A stretch of DNA of 64,000 nucleotides from Brachypterus glaber (lineage: Eukaryota; Arthropoda; Insecta; Coleoptera; Kateretidae). Shown here one piece after another: positions 53,533 to 64,000 of the stretch. Numbering within the stretch: the stretch's first letter is position 1; every line of letters begins with the position of its first letter. The notes below the pieces were generated by a model. It was not told the origin of the DNA and ran no database searches. It was given only the letters and a program-made list of their open reading frames with translations. The stretch spans positions 14,029,589 to 14,093,588 of the forward strand of contig OY294048.1 of NCBI GenBank assembly GCA_958510825.1, in the 5' to 3' direction. The translations under genes were made by a program, and so were the position numbers.

Positions 53533-54202
53533 TTACTTGAACTAATGATTTTTTTATATGAAACTGCTTTCATGCAGTATACAGTTAGGGATGTTAGAAA
53601 GTAGGCAAACTAAGAGTGGGGATGTTAGGCCAAAAAAATCTTTTGCGACATTTTTTCTTGGCACAGTTGTTCTAAATTGATGAAGATTTTTTTGTATTTT
53701 CGGTTTTAATGTTTTTTTGGCTTCTGAAATTTTGTTTCACACGAAGAATATTTTTTTAAGTTAATAGCATATTTTATTGTGCTTGTTAACGTTTTAACCG
53801 CTTTGTCGGAAATTACAAGTGTCGCGAATAATTTAATGAAAATCTTTACACCTAAAAAAATCATCCAATTTTAAATCCAAATTTTTCGAAAAGTACCATA
53901 TAATTTTAGATTATTCTTAAACTGAGTGAAAGACTATTTATAAAGGATGTTGCAAAGTGGACTACGTTTTTTTTTGCACCTACTTAGAGTTTCTTAAATT
54001 TTGTTGAAGACATTTTTTCATAATGGTAAATTACAAAAACAACCACATGCCGTAGTAGTTTATTGTGATGAGAAGTCCTGAAAACTGTTATTTCCCCCTC
54101 CATTACTTACGTAACCTTTCTTTCTACTACCTAATATATATTTTTAATATTTGGCCCACATAGTAAAAAATTCTGCATCAAATCAAATGAAAATTTAAGA
54201 TT
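53533..54202. other. AT-rich spacer
   Basis: Nothing supportable was recognised. Confidence 0.35.
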
Positions 54203-54936
54203 TACAGCCTGTTCCAGAACTCGCGTACCGAAATTTAAGAGGTGATTCTACATCCAAAAATATGAAAAAAAGTTTCTATAAAGGTTGGTCCGGAAATGAG
54301 CCCTAAGGGAGCTACGGCCCTTGGAAGATGACGTATTGAATGGGGAACAAAAAAAGCACCAATAAAATTTTAATTCTGCAGGGTGATTCTTCATTTAAAA
54401 CTGAGCAAAAAAGTATTATACACCAAAACACCTAAATTTAATATTAAAGGAGTAATAGCCTTTTAAAAAGTAACGTTTTTGGTGGCACAAAATGTTACTT
54501 CCTCTTAATTGCATTTTTTTTAATAACGGTTGCTCCTACAGTGTTACACTATATGATATTTTATATGTATTTTTACTCTAGAAATCTATATTTTTTACAA
54601 CAAATCCAAAAAACATACACATAGAAAAGTTTGGGGCAAAAATGTTTTAAGCCTCATATATTTTGTCCGTCTGGGCACGCCTCTGGATAAATTAAAAAAA
54701 TAAATTAACATAAACTTATTGCCCTTATTAATACTAGTATACATGCAAAAGCTCGCCGCTCTAGCTTAAACGGTACCCGAGTTATTAATTAAAAACCTTA
54801 TTTTTATTACAATTTTAAAGGGCCCTAGATCCCTTAGGGCTCATTTCCGGACCAACCTTTATAGGAACTTTTTTTATATTTTTGGATCTAGAATCACCTC
54901 TTAAATTTTGGCATGCCAGTTATGGATCACCCTGTA
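54203..54936. mobile_element. Foldback element of the 27.6-kb family, 734 bp
   Basis: TACAGCCTGTTCCAGAACT and the inverse of TACAGGGTGATCCATAACT lead to arms sharing AAATTTAAGAGGTGATTCTA, AAAGGTTGGTCCGGAAATGA and GCCCTAAGGGA. No coding frame. Confidence 0.7.
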
Positions 54937-55929
54937 TATTTTCCATGGCATTTTAAAAGGCAAATAAAAATTACTACTTCGGGAAAAATTAGAGAAAATA
55001 GCTGAAAAAGTAACCTCAATTTTTCTCAAAAAGCACCCCCTGAACCGTGGTTACCGCTATTTTCTACAAAACCATAGATGACCTGTTATAGACTTTGTGA
55101 CAATGTGTGACATGGGGGAGGGGGTCTAAAATCATCTAAAAAAAGTGTGACGTATTTTATGGAAGACTTCTTAGTGTAAAGTTTTCCGGTATTCGTTGTT
55201 TTTCGTTCTAATTTGACCGTATTATTTCTTTAAATATTCGATATAAAATAGGATCGGCCGTGAAAATTATCATAAAACAGCAATTACTCAAAGCTAGATG
55301 AAATATTGATATTTGCTTTAATTAATTTAAGTGAAATTCATTAATTTATTTTATTTTACGGGCAGGGTAATAATTTTATATAAAAATAAAAGATTTCAAG
55401 TTTTTTTACTTTTATTGTACTATTCACATCGCGCATGCGCTAGATGTGTATAATACGGTAGTTTCGAATTTTCTAAACGCCCTAGATAAATCACGGTGCT
55501 TTTTTTTGGGAAATTCCTTTACCATTCGATAGTAGGTATGATTTTCAACGAAAATTAAAAAAATCTACCGAGCGCTTCGTTTTTTATTAAAAAAAAAATA
55601 AATGCTAAACGAGCTGCGAAGAGTATTTTTTTTTTGTAGTTTTATTTAAAGTTTTATGTTGTTTTTAAATTTTTCTTCTATTCTAAATAATAAAATAATT
55701 ACGACAAAAACAAAAATTTACCCCCCTTCCCCCCAACCGATTTTGGTCGAATACGAACTTGTCCAAGGTAATATAAAAATACATCTACATACCAAATTTC
55801 AAGTCACTAGCTCAAAGCGTTTTTAAGTTATCGTGGATACGGACAGACAGACCGACATACAGACATAACTTTTTTGCTTATTTTGATTTTTCTCGACGTT
55901 TCAGAAAAAACAAGATGATTTAAGCAAAA
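54937..55929. repeat. AT-rich region with dispersed GACAGACAG repeat
   Basis: 55420-55910 begins CTATTCACATCGCGCATGCG and includes GACAGACAGACCGACATACAG at 55845-55865 and TTCTCGACGTTTCAG. Nothing else. Confidence 0.45.
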
Positions 55930-56635
55930 AAAATGTATTTTTCTCATAATACTTCCTTTTATGAGAAAGTAAAAATAAGTATTTTAAATTACAATATTTT
56001 ATCCAGTACTTATTTAAATTTAAATTAAAATTTAATAACAAATCCAATACTTATTCTAAATTTAAATAAAAATTTAATAGCAAAAAAATCTTTTGATTTT
56101 TTTTAATGAACATGGGGAAATTATGCTTTTGTTGGCCATATGTTGCTAGCAGTATTTTTTATGATGTGCATTTTTTTCTCACAATACTTCCTTTTATGAG
56201 AAAGGAAAAATAAGTATTTTAAATGACAGTATTTTATCCAGTACTTATTTTAAATTAAAATTAAAATTTAATAACAAATCAAATACTTATTTTAAATTAA
56301 AAATAAAATTTAAATTTAATAACAAAAAAATCTTTTGATTTTTTTTAATGAACATGGGGAAATTATGCTTTTGTTGGCAGTATGTTGCTAGCAGTATTTT
56401 TTATGATGTGCATTTTTTTCTCACAATACTTCCTTTTATGAGAAAGTAAAAATAAGTATTTTAAATGACAGTATTTTATCCAGTACTTATTTAAATTAAA
56501 ATTAAAATTTAATAACAAATCCAATACTTATTCTAAATTAAAATTAAAATTTAATAGCAAAAAAATCTTTTGATTTTTTTAATGAACATGGGCAAATTAT
56601 GCTTTTGTTGGCCAGCAGTATTTTTTATGATGTGC
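55930..56635 (+). repeat. Tandem triplication, unit 235-242 bp
   Basis: ATGAGAAAG followed by AAAATAAGTATTTTAAAT recurs at 55961, 56196 and 56438. Each unit includes AATCTTTTGATTTTTTT, ATGAACATGGGGAAATTATG and GCAGTATTTTTTATGATGTG. The last unit lacks TATGTTGCTA. Units are very similar, so expansion was recent. Confidence 0.88.
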
Positions 56636-57339
56636 ATGTAAAAACGAATTACGATTTATCTTAATAGAGTCATCAAATTTGGAATATTACAAAGATTAAT
56701 TAATTTTCATTAATTTCGAAGCGCCATAATAAAAAGTGTCGATAAGATCATAAATATAGTATTGCTTTGTTTTGGATAAACCTATTAAATTAATTACTTA
56801 GGTCAATTATATAAAAGCTTAATTGACCACAAAAATAGGGTGCAGTCAATACTTTTTGCAAATTAATCTTTTTTTGTAGAAATGATTATACAAGATATAC
56901 GGATAATCCATTCGTTTTGTATATACTCCAAAGTATAATTTTCTTGTGGCCGTGTACGGCCTACTAGTAATAAATATTAAAAGCTCTTCACTTGCGGTTT
57001 TGAGCTTTTAATTACGAACAATAAAAATACTGAGCAAAATTATTAATTAATTATCAAAAATTTCATTGCCTGTCAAAAAGTTTTATTCTTAGAGCAATTT
57101 TTCGTTATTAAAAAAAAGCTACAAATTTAAATATGTATTGTATGAAGCCCCATAACAGGATTAAATAAAGTTTTATTATAGGCAGTGTTTCTATAATATT
57201 TTACGAGTTTGAAGCAAAATTGCCACATAAAAAATCGACCTGTATTCTTCGTACTTATCTAGTTATTTTAAAACAAGCCGTGAAGATATGTTATGCTTCG
57301 CATTTCATAGTATAGTTTTCACAGTGGATAGTATTTTTT
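56636..57339. other. AT-rich spacer
   Basis: Only the inverted repeat end at 57275-57330 (AAGCCGTGAAGATATGTTATGC) was recognised. Confidence 0.4.
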
Positions 57340-57870
57340 TTTGGCCCGAGAATTTAAAAGTCGGAAAAGTATGACATCGAACTGTCATATTGACAGTTGG
57401 CTCAATTGGTTTTGTCCCAAAGGCCACCCATGTCAAATATCAAGTTTCTGCGTGAAGAGGTTTAAAAAAGCAAGTTCTGAAAAATTCTTTGTTTGTTTTT
57501 TTGTTTTGTTTTTCGTTTGTTACGTTTTGGTCTTTGGCCAATGCGACCCATCCAAGCACCAACAACTAAAAATTAAGACCTTCTATTAATATGGAATATC
57601 ACCAACAACAGGGTCGTTGAGTGGTCTTGTTTCAAAGGGCACCCATACAAAATTTCAAGTTTCTATGTCAAGGCGTTTAACATTTAGCCAAAATATGACC
57701 ATAAACTATCATTATGATACTTCGACTGGTCTTATTTCAAAGGCCATGCATACCAAATATTACGTTTCCAGGTTGAAGCGTTTAAAAGTATGACCTTGAA
57801 TTGTCATTTCAACATTAACAAATTTCATGTTTCTAGGTTGAGGCGTCTATTTTTTATATTTTTTTGAAAA
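57340..57870 (+). repeat. Degenerate tandem repeat, about 105-bp unit
   Basis: Four to five diverged units, each with TTTCAAAGG(C/G)CA(C/T)(C/G)CAT, AAATTTCAAGTTTCTA and GAGGCGTTTAA. The 82-codon plus frame 57341-57589 arises from it and is interrupted by a T-rich tract, so it is unlikely to be a gene. Confidence 0.6.
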
Positions 57871-58208
57871 GTTTCGCCCCTTATAACTTTCGTATTTTTA
57901 TGGACGATTTTTAAAAACAATAATCATAAAAATGACATACCGAACTGATATTTTGTTCTTGAATTGAATCGGTTTTTGCATTAAAGTAAAACTTTTGGGA
58001 AATTAAAAAAAACTTCCTATTTTTTTTGTTAATTAAAAAAAATCCAAAAACAATTTTTGTTGAAAGTAAACCTAGTGTTTAATATATAGTAAAATTTTCA
58101 CATAATTTGGAAGAGTCGTTTTTATGTAATTAAATCCCTAAATTTGTAAAAAACGCCCTTTTAACAAAAATCGAAGGAAATGAGAAAATTATAAAACGTC
58201 AACAACAA

Positions 58209-58301
58209 CTAATTTTCTTCGTCGTATGACTCAGGTTTAAAGTCACTGTCAGGATATTTAGCATTAGGCCAGTTTGTTATGACTTCAAGGTACTCCTTGT
58301 A
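58209..58301 (-). pseudogene. Isolated terminal coding exon, unrecognised
   Basis: On the minus strand GTTTTTTTTTTCCTGGTCAG is a textbook acceptor. The exon reads in phase 0: YKEYLEVITNWPNAKYPD, then SDFKPESYDEEN, then TAG (30 residues). It is acidic and aromatic-rich and looks like true protein sequence, with composition unlike the flanks. It lies between direct repeats of AAAACGYCCTTTYAACAAAA (58147 and 58330). The family is not recognised. It could be the last exon of a host gene or of a mobile element; the repeat setting favours the latter. Confidence 0.5.
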
Positions 58302-59473
58302 CTGACCAGGAAAAAAAAACGAAAAAAAAAAACGTCCTTTCAACAAAAATCAATGTCTATCCTCTACCATAATAAAACTGTATACACTCTAAATTTGTCC
58401 GTCAATCTTACAGTAGTTTTAACTGTAATAATTAAGGCAAATTTACAATGTCAGAATGTGAATTAACAATATTTATTAAATTAACCTCAATATAAGATAA
58501 GATAAGATAAGATAAGATAAATTTATTTAAGGATCTCGAGAATTTTCACTCTATATAGATCTATCCAATAATAATTACTGGGTTTAGTAAAATCTCACCT
58601 CTTTTCCTGTCGGTACAATAATTATGCATTAAAATTCATGCATGTGGTCCAAAAACCCAGCACTTTTACAGACAGTCCCAAAAATTATCATAATAATAGC
58701 AGTAAAATTACCAAAATAAAAATTCACATTTTTACAGATAACTGTGAATTTACAGTTCTGATTTAATTTTACCACTTTCTTTGCTGGCAACATATGACCT
58801 ACTTTATTTGCTGTAAAATTACCATATTTGCATTTACAGTGTATAACTCAATTTTGAAAAAAAAATTGACTTACACCCTTTTAACAAACACCAATTCAAT
58901 TATCACAAGAAATAGGACACCCGGACGGACGCTAGACAGACACACAGACATATTTTTACAGAAAGCCAAAATCGTATGAAGACTGTGCAGGGTTCTTTAA
59001 AAACAATAGTATAATACTCTTTCAACTCGAGAGCTGCGAAGAGTATGCTAGTAATAAGCAGGAAATATTTTCGTACAAATGGTCTAGCGTCTGAAAGGTT
59101 TTTTTCTCCAAATGTACTCGTATGTATAATTTATTTAAAATGACGGAAAAATAAATAGAAATTTTAATAATAAATGTTAGGTTATATTTCCCCGCTAGCT
59201 TATATCCCACATCATGAATAAATGGCGAGCCAAAAGAGTGTTTTTTTTTCTTTTCGTTTGTTTAAAGTAAAGGTGGATATTTAAAAAAAAAAACTAGTAT
59301 ATATTTTTCAGGGCAGATGATATTCTTAAATAAAACATTCTAGTTGTTTGTTTTAAAAAAAGCAGGTACACTATAAAAAGTAATAATAACACGTTATTTT
59401 TAACCAGTTGGGAGTTGCTTTTTAGATAAAAAACAAGTAACCTTGCAATTTTGTCCTCGTAATAATAACATTA
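58302..59473. repeat. AT-rich region with small repeats
   Basis: (ATAAG)n at 58492-58521; repeated CACATTTTTACAG/CAAATTTACA words at 58385-58840 with a TTTACAGTGTATA end; GACAGACACACAGACAT at 58934-58950. No gene. Confidence 0.45.
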
Positions 59474-59681
59474 TGGTCTGTTTCATCAAGCAAGATAGTA
59501 AATTAAAAATCGCACAGTGAATATTTTTAAAACAGATTCGAATATTGGATGTGCGAATATACTGTGTGGTTTATTTTATAAAACATAACTATATTCTATA
59601 CAAAAACATATATTTAAACCTGTTGTAAAAATATTTACTGTGCGATATTTAATTTACTGTCTTGCTTGATGAAACAGACCA
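59474..59681. mobile_element. 208-bp TA-flanked MITE with about 60-bp TIRs
   Basis: TGGTCTGTTTCATCAAGCAA at the left is mirrored exactly at the right and the match continues through TAAATTAAA and CGCACAGT to about 60 bp. TA borders both ends. Mariner-type mobilisation is likely; no coding sequence. Confidence 0.85.
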
Positions 59682-60773
59682 TAGTTTTCGCAATTTTATT
59701 TTAATTTTTCCTTACTTTTCTTGATGTGGAATTTAAATCCGTCGAGAAAAAAGTGCGTAAGTTTAGTTTTTGAGATAATTCACCCTAAAATTTGTATTAA
59801 AATTGGTGTGTGGGGGTTTTGGAGACTCGCTGAAAACGAATTTGATATTAAAAAAAAAATAACAAATCTATTCTTACCCCTTTAAGGGGTAGAAGCACCC
59901 CTATTTTTTTTAATATCCTTATTATTTAAAAACTCCTGTCTCCAGTGGAGACTCTTCTACTTAAGGGAGTATCACCTTTTTTCATAGCGATAAAGCAATG
60001 TGCCATATAAAAGTCCGAATGAGAAAAAACAATTTTGTACTTAAGGCCTTGATTTCTATCAAAATTATTTTTATGGGTCTCTTTGAGCGAAGTTTCATTT
60101 AAAATCAATTTTAAGTATATTACTTTCCCCATTAGTAAAAAAAATCGTAAAAGATTTATTGCTTTTTTTACGTTTCTGGACGTTTTATATCCAAAAAATA
60201 TTATTTCCGTCAAACAAAATTTTTGTCTTTCGGTCGGTCTGTCGGTCTGTTTGTCCGGGAAATTTGTGACTACAATAATGAAAGAATAAGAATATGGTAT
60301 GCATAAAAGAAGATTATATTCTCTTCGTTACATACAAATAAACAAACCATATTCTTGATTTAAGACAATAATTTTCTTTGTGTAGCAGTTATTAAAACAT
60401 TAAGGATTGCCATGATGAATGAACCACCCTGTATATATTATATCTAAAAAAATGATACTAAAATATAATTTAATGATGGTATTTATTTGAATTCACAAAA
60501 TAAGTAGCAAAAAATTATCAAGCATCGTCGCGATTATCTTCTCAGTGCACCAATACCAGAGAAAATTAAATGGTCCCCGTCCCCCATTTATTTTTATTTT
60601 AACAGACTTACCCTGAATAAAAGTAAAAAGTATTATCCACTGAATTTAAAATTTAGTTTTCATTAATAATCGATCAAAAAAATAATAAAGTGCCATTAAA
60701 AAAAACAAAATTGGTGTGGCTCCTAAGAAGGTGAGTCAATGACTGAGTGATAGGGGTGGGTGTTTTGATTGTG
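59682..60773. repeat. AT-rich region with two repeat remnants
   Basis: 59800-59895 has one GGGGGTTTTGGAGACTCGCTG unit with CCCCTTTAAGGGG. 60080-60290 is the dispersed repeat in reverse orientation (GGTCGGTCTGTCGGTCTG). CACCCTGTATATA at 60424 is a TACAGGGTG-type end. Confidence 0.45.
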
Positions 60774-60977
60774 AACCAAGGACACGTGTCTTTGGATATG
60801 TTCAAAGCTATATTCTCTTGTTTCAAGGCTGGCATTTTCTTGAACCAAATCAATGCCCTTGAATAAAGAGAGCGGATTTTTATTCCAAAACCCGTGACTT
60901 TGGTTCAAGAAAATGCCAGCCTTGAAACAAGAGAATATGGCTTTGAACATATACCAAGACACGTGTCCTTGGTTCAA
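60774..60977. mobile_element. Foldback element, 204 bp, 85-bp stem
   Basis: GAACCAAGGACACGTGTCTT at the left mirrors the right arm. The stem continues through TATTCTCTTGTTTCAAGGCTG and TTTTCTTGAACCAAA with few mismatches. The loop is about 30 bp. The minus frame 60723-61019 is a product of it. Confidence 0.8.
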
Positions 60978-62259
60978 GGAATCCGTTTTTTCTATGAATA
61001 AAAGTCGCATTGGACCCACTTAGGATTATTTTTGTATTAAATTGTTATCCTTTATTAGTCTGCATCGATATTAAAAAACGTTTGCTATAATTTATATATT
61101 GCGATAGCTTGCTTATAAAGAAAGTTGTTCTTGTCAAAATTTACCTACACTATATTTAGCACATTTGATATATTAATAATTTTATGAATTTTCACCTGTC
61201 AATCTTTTTTGATTTAACGTATAATTATCCAATATAAATGATTAAAAAATAAAAAGGACTAAAAAAGACCGGACATGCACATAAAAGATATATTATATCC
61301 TTTTTAGAAAGCATGCAAATAAATAACTCGAAATTGCATAAATATATATTTACGAAGTCTAATGTCATATGCTTCCTTTTGTTGAAGTATTTGGCGATTG
61401 GAAGCACCTGCTTTTAACAGCCGATTTAGATTTGACAATCTAACATGTTTTTAAGTCGCAATTTTTACTTCGACACCGGACAGAGCCGTAGCGTACTTAA
61501 TGTCATAGAAATTAATCTGGGGGGGCTCTGCTGACTGTCCCCAGCTCTGATCACTGGTTTTCCGTTTATATTCGAACAATTATAGTATATTATATACTGA
61601 GATGGAAAATGTTTCATTTCCTGTGGGAAAGTCCAAACCAAGAGGCGCTAGCCCCGCGGTCAGTTAGTTCCGCCGAGGTTTGTATACTATTTTATTCACA
61701 ATTTTTACCTATTTTATTAATAATTATATATCTTACATTCCACGAAAAAACCGACACCATTTTTAAATGTATAAATACTGGTGAAGTTTGTTTTATCAAT
61801 GCATGTATAGATGGCGATCTCCACGAATATAAAATAAGAAATAAGTTTTATTTAATATTAACCATTTTTAAACATATAAATATATTGAATATAAATATTC
61901 ATTCGACATAATAATAAATATTTTTCGAAAAAAGTATAACAATAACGTTATGTATAACAATAACGTTATGTATTTACTTCGTTAAATTACCGGTGGTGGC
62001 AGTGATCTTTCAGAAATGACAGCTAAATTGTTTATTTTAGAAATACGAAAATATTGCAATTTAAATGTGTATCTGATGTTATTAAAAAAAATAAGTACTT
62101 AAAACTATTTTTACCATAACATTTTAATACATTTAAGTTTTTGATATATCTGAAGTGATGTGAAGTTAGTCACAAGACAGTTCCCGACCAGGGGATGGAA
62201 ACGTGGGGTTTCAAACTTTTTAGGTAGTAGAAGTTAACAATAACACAGGTTTACAAAAA
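60978..62259. other. AT-rich spacer
   Basis: TATAACAATAACGTTATG is repeated in tandem at 61936-61970. The plus frame 61609-61911 has no recognisable domain and a low-complexity end. Confidence 0.4.
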
Positions 62260-62400
62260 AAAAGTCAGGACTTTTTGACCGGACCATGGTATTCCTAGGT
62301 ATTTTGGCGCCCTGAATCAGATCCCGGGTCAGTTTTGCCCCATCACGTCAGGAAAACGATATTTCAAGGTCATTTGGAGGTCAAAATGGTGATTTTTTGG
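62260..62400 (+). repeat. Distant relative of the 13.5-kb foldback arm
   Basis: GACCATGGTATTCCTAGGTA, then TTTTGGCGCCCTGAATC and GGTCA...TTTTGCCCCATCACG follow the arm phrase at 13788-13850 with many substitutions and higher GC. Confidence 0.5.
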
Positions 62401-62459
62401 GAGCGGCCCCGGGACAACATCTCAAGCGACCTGTTAACTTCACGGGTAACTGTTTAGGT

Positions 62460-62960
62460 CTTGAATACTTTCTGGACGTTGGGAAGGACTCTAAATTTCG
62501 ACCAGGACCAGCCCTGGGCCAGCCCAGTGGGTAAAATGTCGCCATGATCGTTGTAACTCGTAAATTTTCGATCTCCCTGTCAAGGCTTTGAATTTCAGCG
62601 ATCCATTTGCTGTGAATTAATGACGGTCGACCTAGCCCTGACCAGAATGGCCCTAAAACCTTGCCAGAACATTGGAGTTATGCTCCGTGTACTGCTCAGG
62701 GCTGGCTCAGGGGGTCACTAACTGGCGAATTTCTATTTCTTTGCCAAGTCGCCCAATTGCGACTATGCATTTGCTGTGAGTTAATGACGCTCGACCCAGC
62801 ATTGACCTTAATGACCCAGGGCCGGCCCAACGGGTAGGGAGTGGTCCCGCGATTTCTAACTCACGAATTTCGATTTCCCTGCCAATACGTGGAAATTTGA
62901 CGGTACATTTGCTGTGATTGAATGGTGGTCCACTCGGCACTGATCTGAGTAACTCTAGAA
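62460..62960 (-). repeat. GC-richer divergent tandem repeat, coding-like on the minus strand
   Basis: Three units with CATTTGCTGTGARTTAATG followed by a CTCGAC-like word and a GACC word start near 62602, 62767 and 62904. Each is preceded by CGAATTTCGATTTCCCTGCC-like sequence. On the minus strand each unit can be read as H-S-K-[CW]-[IT]-x(3)-x-x-[LI]-x-[KR]-E-I-E-x-[LR]. The third unit (near 62545-62610) keeps this as HSKWIAEIQSLDREIENLR, although it lies outside the 77-codon frame at 62707-62940. It may be a relic of a protein with repeated helical motifs, or a satellite that happens to be open. Confidence 0.6.
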
Positions 62961-63099
62961 CCTTGCCGAAATATCGAATCGATCAGCCGCTTATCCCGCC
63001 CTGAGCTGACCCAAGGTGTAGAATTCTCGACAACGGATATGCGTTCTTACCTGGGGTAAATCCAAGTAGGACATTTTAATGGATCACCGTCAGGATTCT

Positions 63100-63395
63100 C
63101 GCTTCCCGGCGACAAGACTCCACGACGATATTCCCAGGAAAAAAATTGCCCGAGGACAAAACTCCCGCGACCAAAATTCCCGGGCTACAAAATCCCCGTG
63201 ACAAAATTCCCGGGCCACAAAATCCCCATGACAAAATTCCCGCGTGACAAAATTTCCGTATAAAAAATGCATGTAAAAACACAGGTTAGGTTTGGACCTA
63301 ACCTAATCTAACCTGAGTTTTTACATACATTTTTTATACGGGAATTTCGTCACCCGGGAATTTGGTCACCCGGGAATTTCGTCACCCGGTAATTT
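63100..63395. repeat. Palindrome with GGGAATTTTGTC-type minisatellite arms
   Basis: The left arm (63120-63262) has about eight units like ACAAAATTCCCGGGCC. The right arm (63335-63390) has three or four inverted units GGGAATTTCGTCACCC. Between them ATTTTTTATACGG / TGTAAAAACACAGG form a stem around a centre with GGTTAGGTTTGGACCTAACC. Overlapping minus frames at 63076-63282 come from the left arm. Confidence 0.75.
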
Positions 63396-63485
63396 CGTGT
63401 GAGACGGGTAGACTGTCAATTTTTTAATACCTCTTTTTTCACTGGTGTAGCCACCCAATTATTCTATTTTCTAGATTAGTACCTA

Positions 63486-63725
63486 CACTGAAAATATGTT
63501 ACCGTAGTAAATACAGAACGTTTTTGCCTGTTTGGAACGCCATCTGGGCCCAGGCCTACATTTGTTATTAATTACTTGTTTGAGTAAAACATATCGTTGT
63601 TCTGTTATGTGTTACCGGTAACACATACCAGTATACCGTAACAACTTATATTAATTACAAATGTTGCCTGGGGTTCCTAATAGGCAAAAACGTTTGGTAT
63701 TTACTACGGTAACGAATTATCAGTG
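63486..63725. mobile_element. 240-bp TA-flanked foldback MITE
   Basis: CACTGAAAATATGTTACCGT and the inverse of CACTGATAATTCGTTACCGT open arms that share AGTAAATAC, AACGTTTTTGCCT and AACATTTGT-like blocks. The centre is GTGTTACCGGTAACAC. TA stands at both borders (63484-63485 and 63726-63727). Confidence 0.8.
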
Positions 63726-63747
63726 TATTAAGAAAAAACTGATACAT

Positions 63748-63935
63748 CAAAAACTACTCGAAGTTTTGTCTTGACCCAGATCCGGACTTTACATGCCGAT
63801 CATTTCGGTCTGCTTGGAAGTTTGGTGGTCGAATTCACTTCGTTAAGGTCCCAAACCAAACATACCGCCGCAACTATTCGAGATTCTCCCGGACCATTTT
63901 CACACCTCCGTGGCTTTTGCACGCAGTAAATCCTA
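63748..63935 (+). other. GC-richer open stretch, coding status unclear
   Basis: A frame with no stop runs for about 60 codons on the plus strand (from AAAACTACTCGAAG to CACGCAGTAA). About 40 codons are also open on the minus strand (segment IVAAVCLVWDLNEVNST). No start, splice site or domain is convincing. The shift in composition is real, so it may be a relic exon or an end of a GC-richer mobile element. Confidence 0.25.
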
Positions 63936-64000
63936 CATAGTTTAGGAGTAAACTTTTTACTTTCCACTAGGAAAACTATACAGGTTATTATTTAAAAGTC

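Noticed and set aside
57341..57589. 82-codon frame as a zinc or membrane protein
   Set aside because: It lies in a degenerate 105-bp tandem repeat and its hydrophobic part is a T-rich insertion.
63270..63320. TTAGG-type telomere repeat
   Set aside because: Only two or three degenerate units at the centre of a palindrome, not an array.

Overview
This window looks like non-coding DNA from an arthropod, most likely an insect nuclear genome. It is strongly AT-rich. It has no bacterial-style operons and almost no long open frames. It does have tRNA-derived SINEs, non-LTR retrotransposon (LINE) tails, many TA-, TTAA- or TTA-flanked inverted-repeat elements, long (TA)n tracts and a 200-N assembly gap. 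No species can be named from the sequence alone.

Layout. 1-7 kb holds inverted-repeat elements, an array-bearing repeat, an old Crypton-like recombinase fragment and the first of three copies of a 425-bp MITE. 7.3-10.2 kb is a satellite of about 189-bp monomers arranged mostly as 378-bp dimers, split by a 230-bp TTAA-flanked MITE. 10.4-17.6 kb is a series of palindromic elements, MITE copies 2 and 3, and a second copy of the repeat at position 1. 18-22.2 kb holds an element keeping pieces of a spliced gene, a TTAA-flanked 878-bp element nested in a foldback element, the second Crypton-like fragment and a 1.3-kb foldback. 22.3-30.2 kb has microsatellites, a LINE tail, two SINEs and a 1.29-kb foldback with a nested Harbinger-like MITE. 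30.3-32.5 kb is a degenerate tandem repeat followed by a Penelope-like inverted pair that carries hammerhead-like motifs and has a TA-flanked MITE inside it.

32648-32912 is the best candidate for host coding sequence: one terminal exon of an unrecognised protein just before the N gap. The right half (33.6-64 kb) repeats the same themes. It contains further MITEs, LINE tails at 40.1 and 51.0 kb, a SINE carrying a 59-60-bp locally copied insertion, a miniature Tc1-like element that keeps transposase exon 1 and its splice donor, an isolated terminal exon at 58.2 kb, and a GC-richer divergent tandem repeat at 62.5-63.0 kb.

The genes do not form a pathway. What can be read is a layered history of insertions. 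Several insertions can be ordered because they interrupt a repeat whose intact copy is elsewhere in the window. A recurring pattern is non-autonomous elements that keep the first or last exon of a spliced gene. All family names are motif-based readings by eye; no database search was possible.
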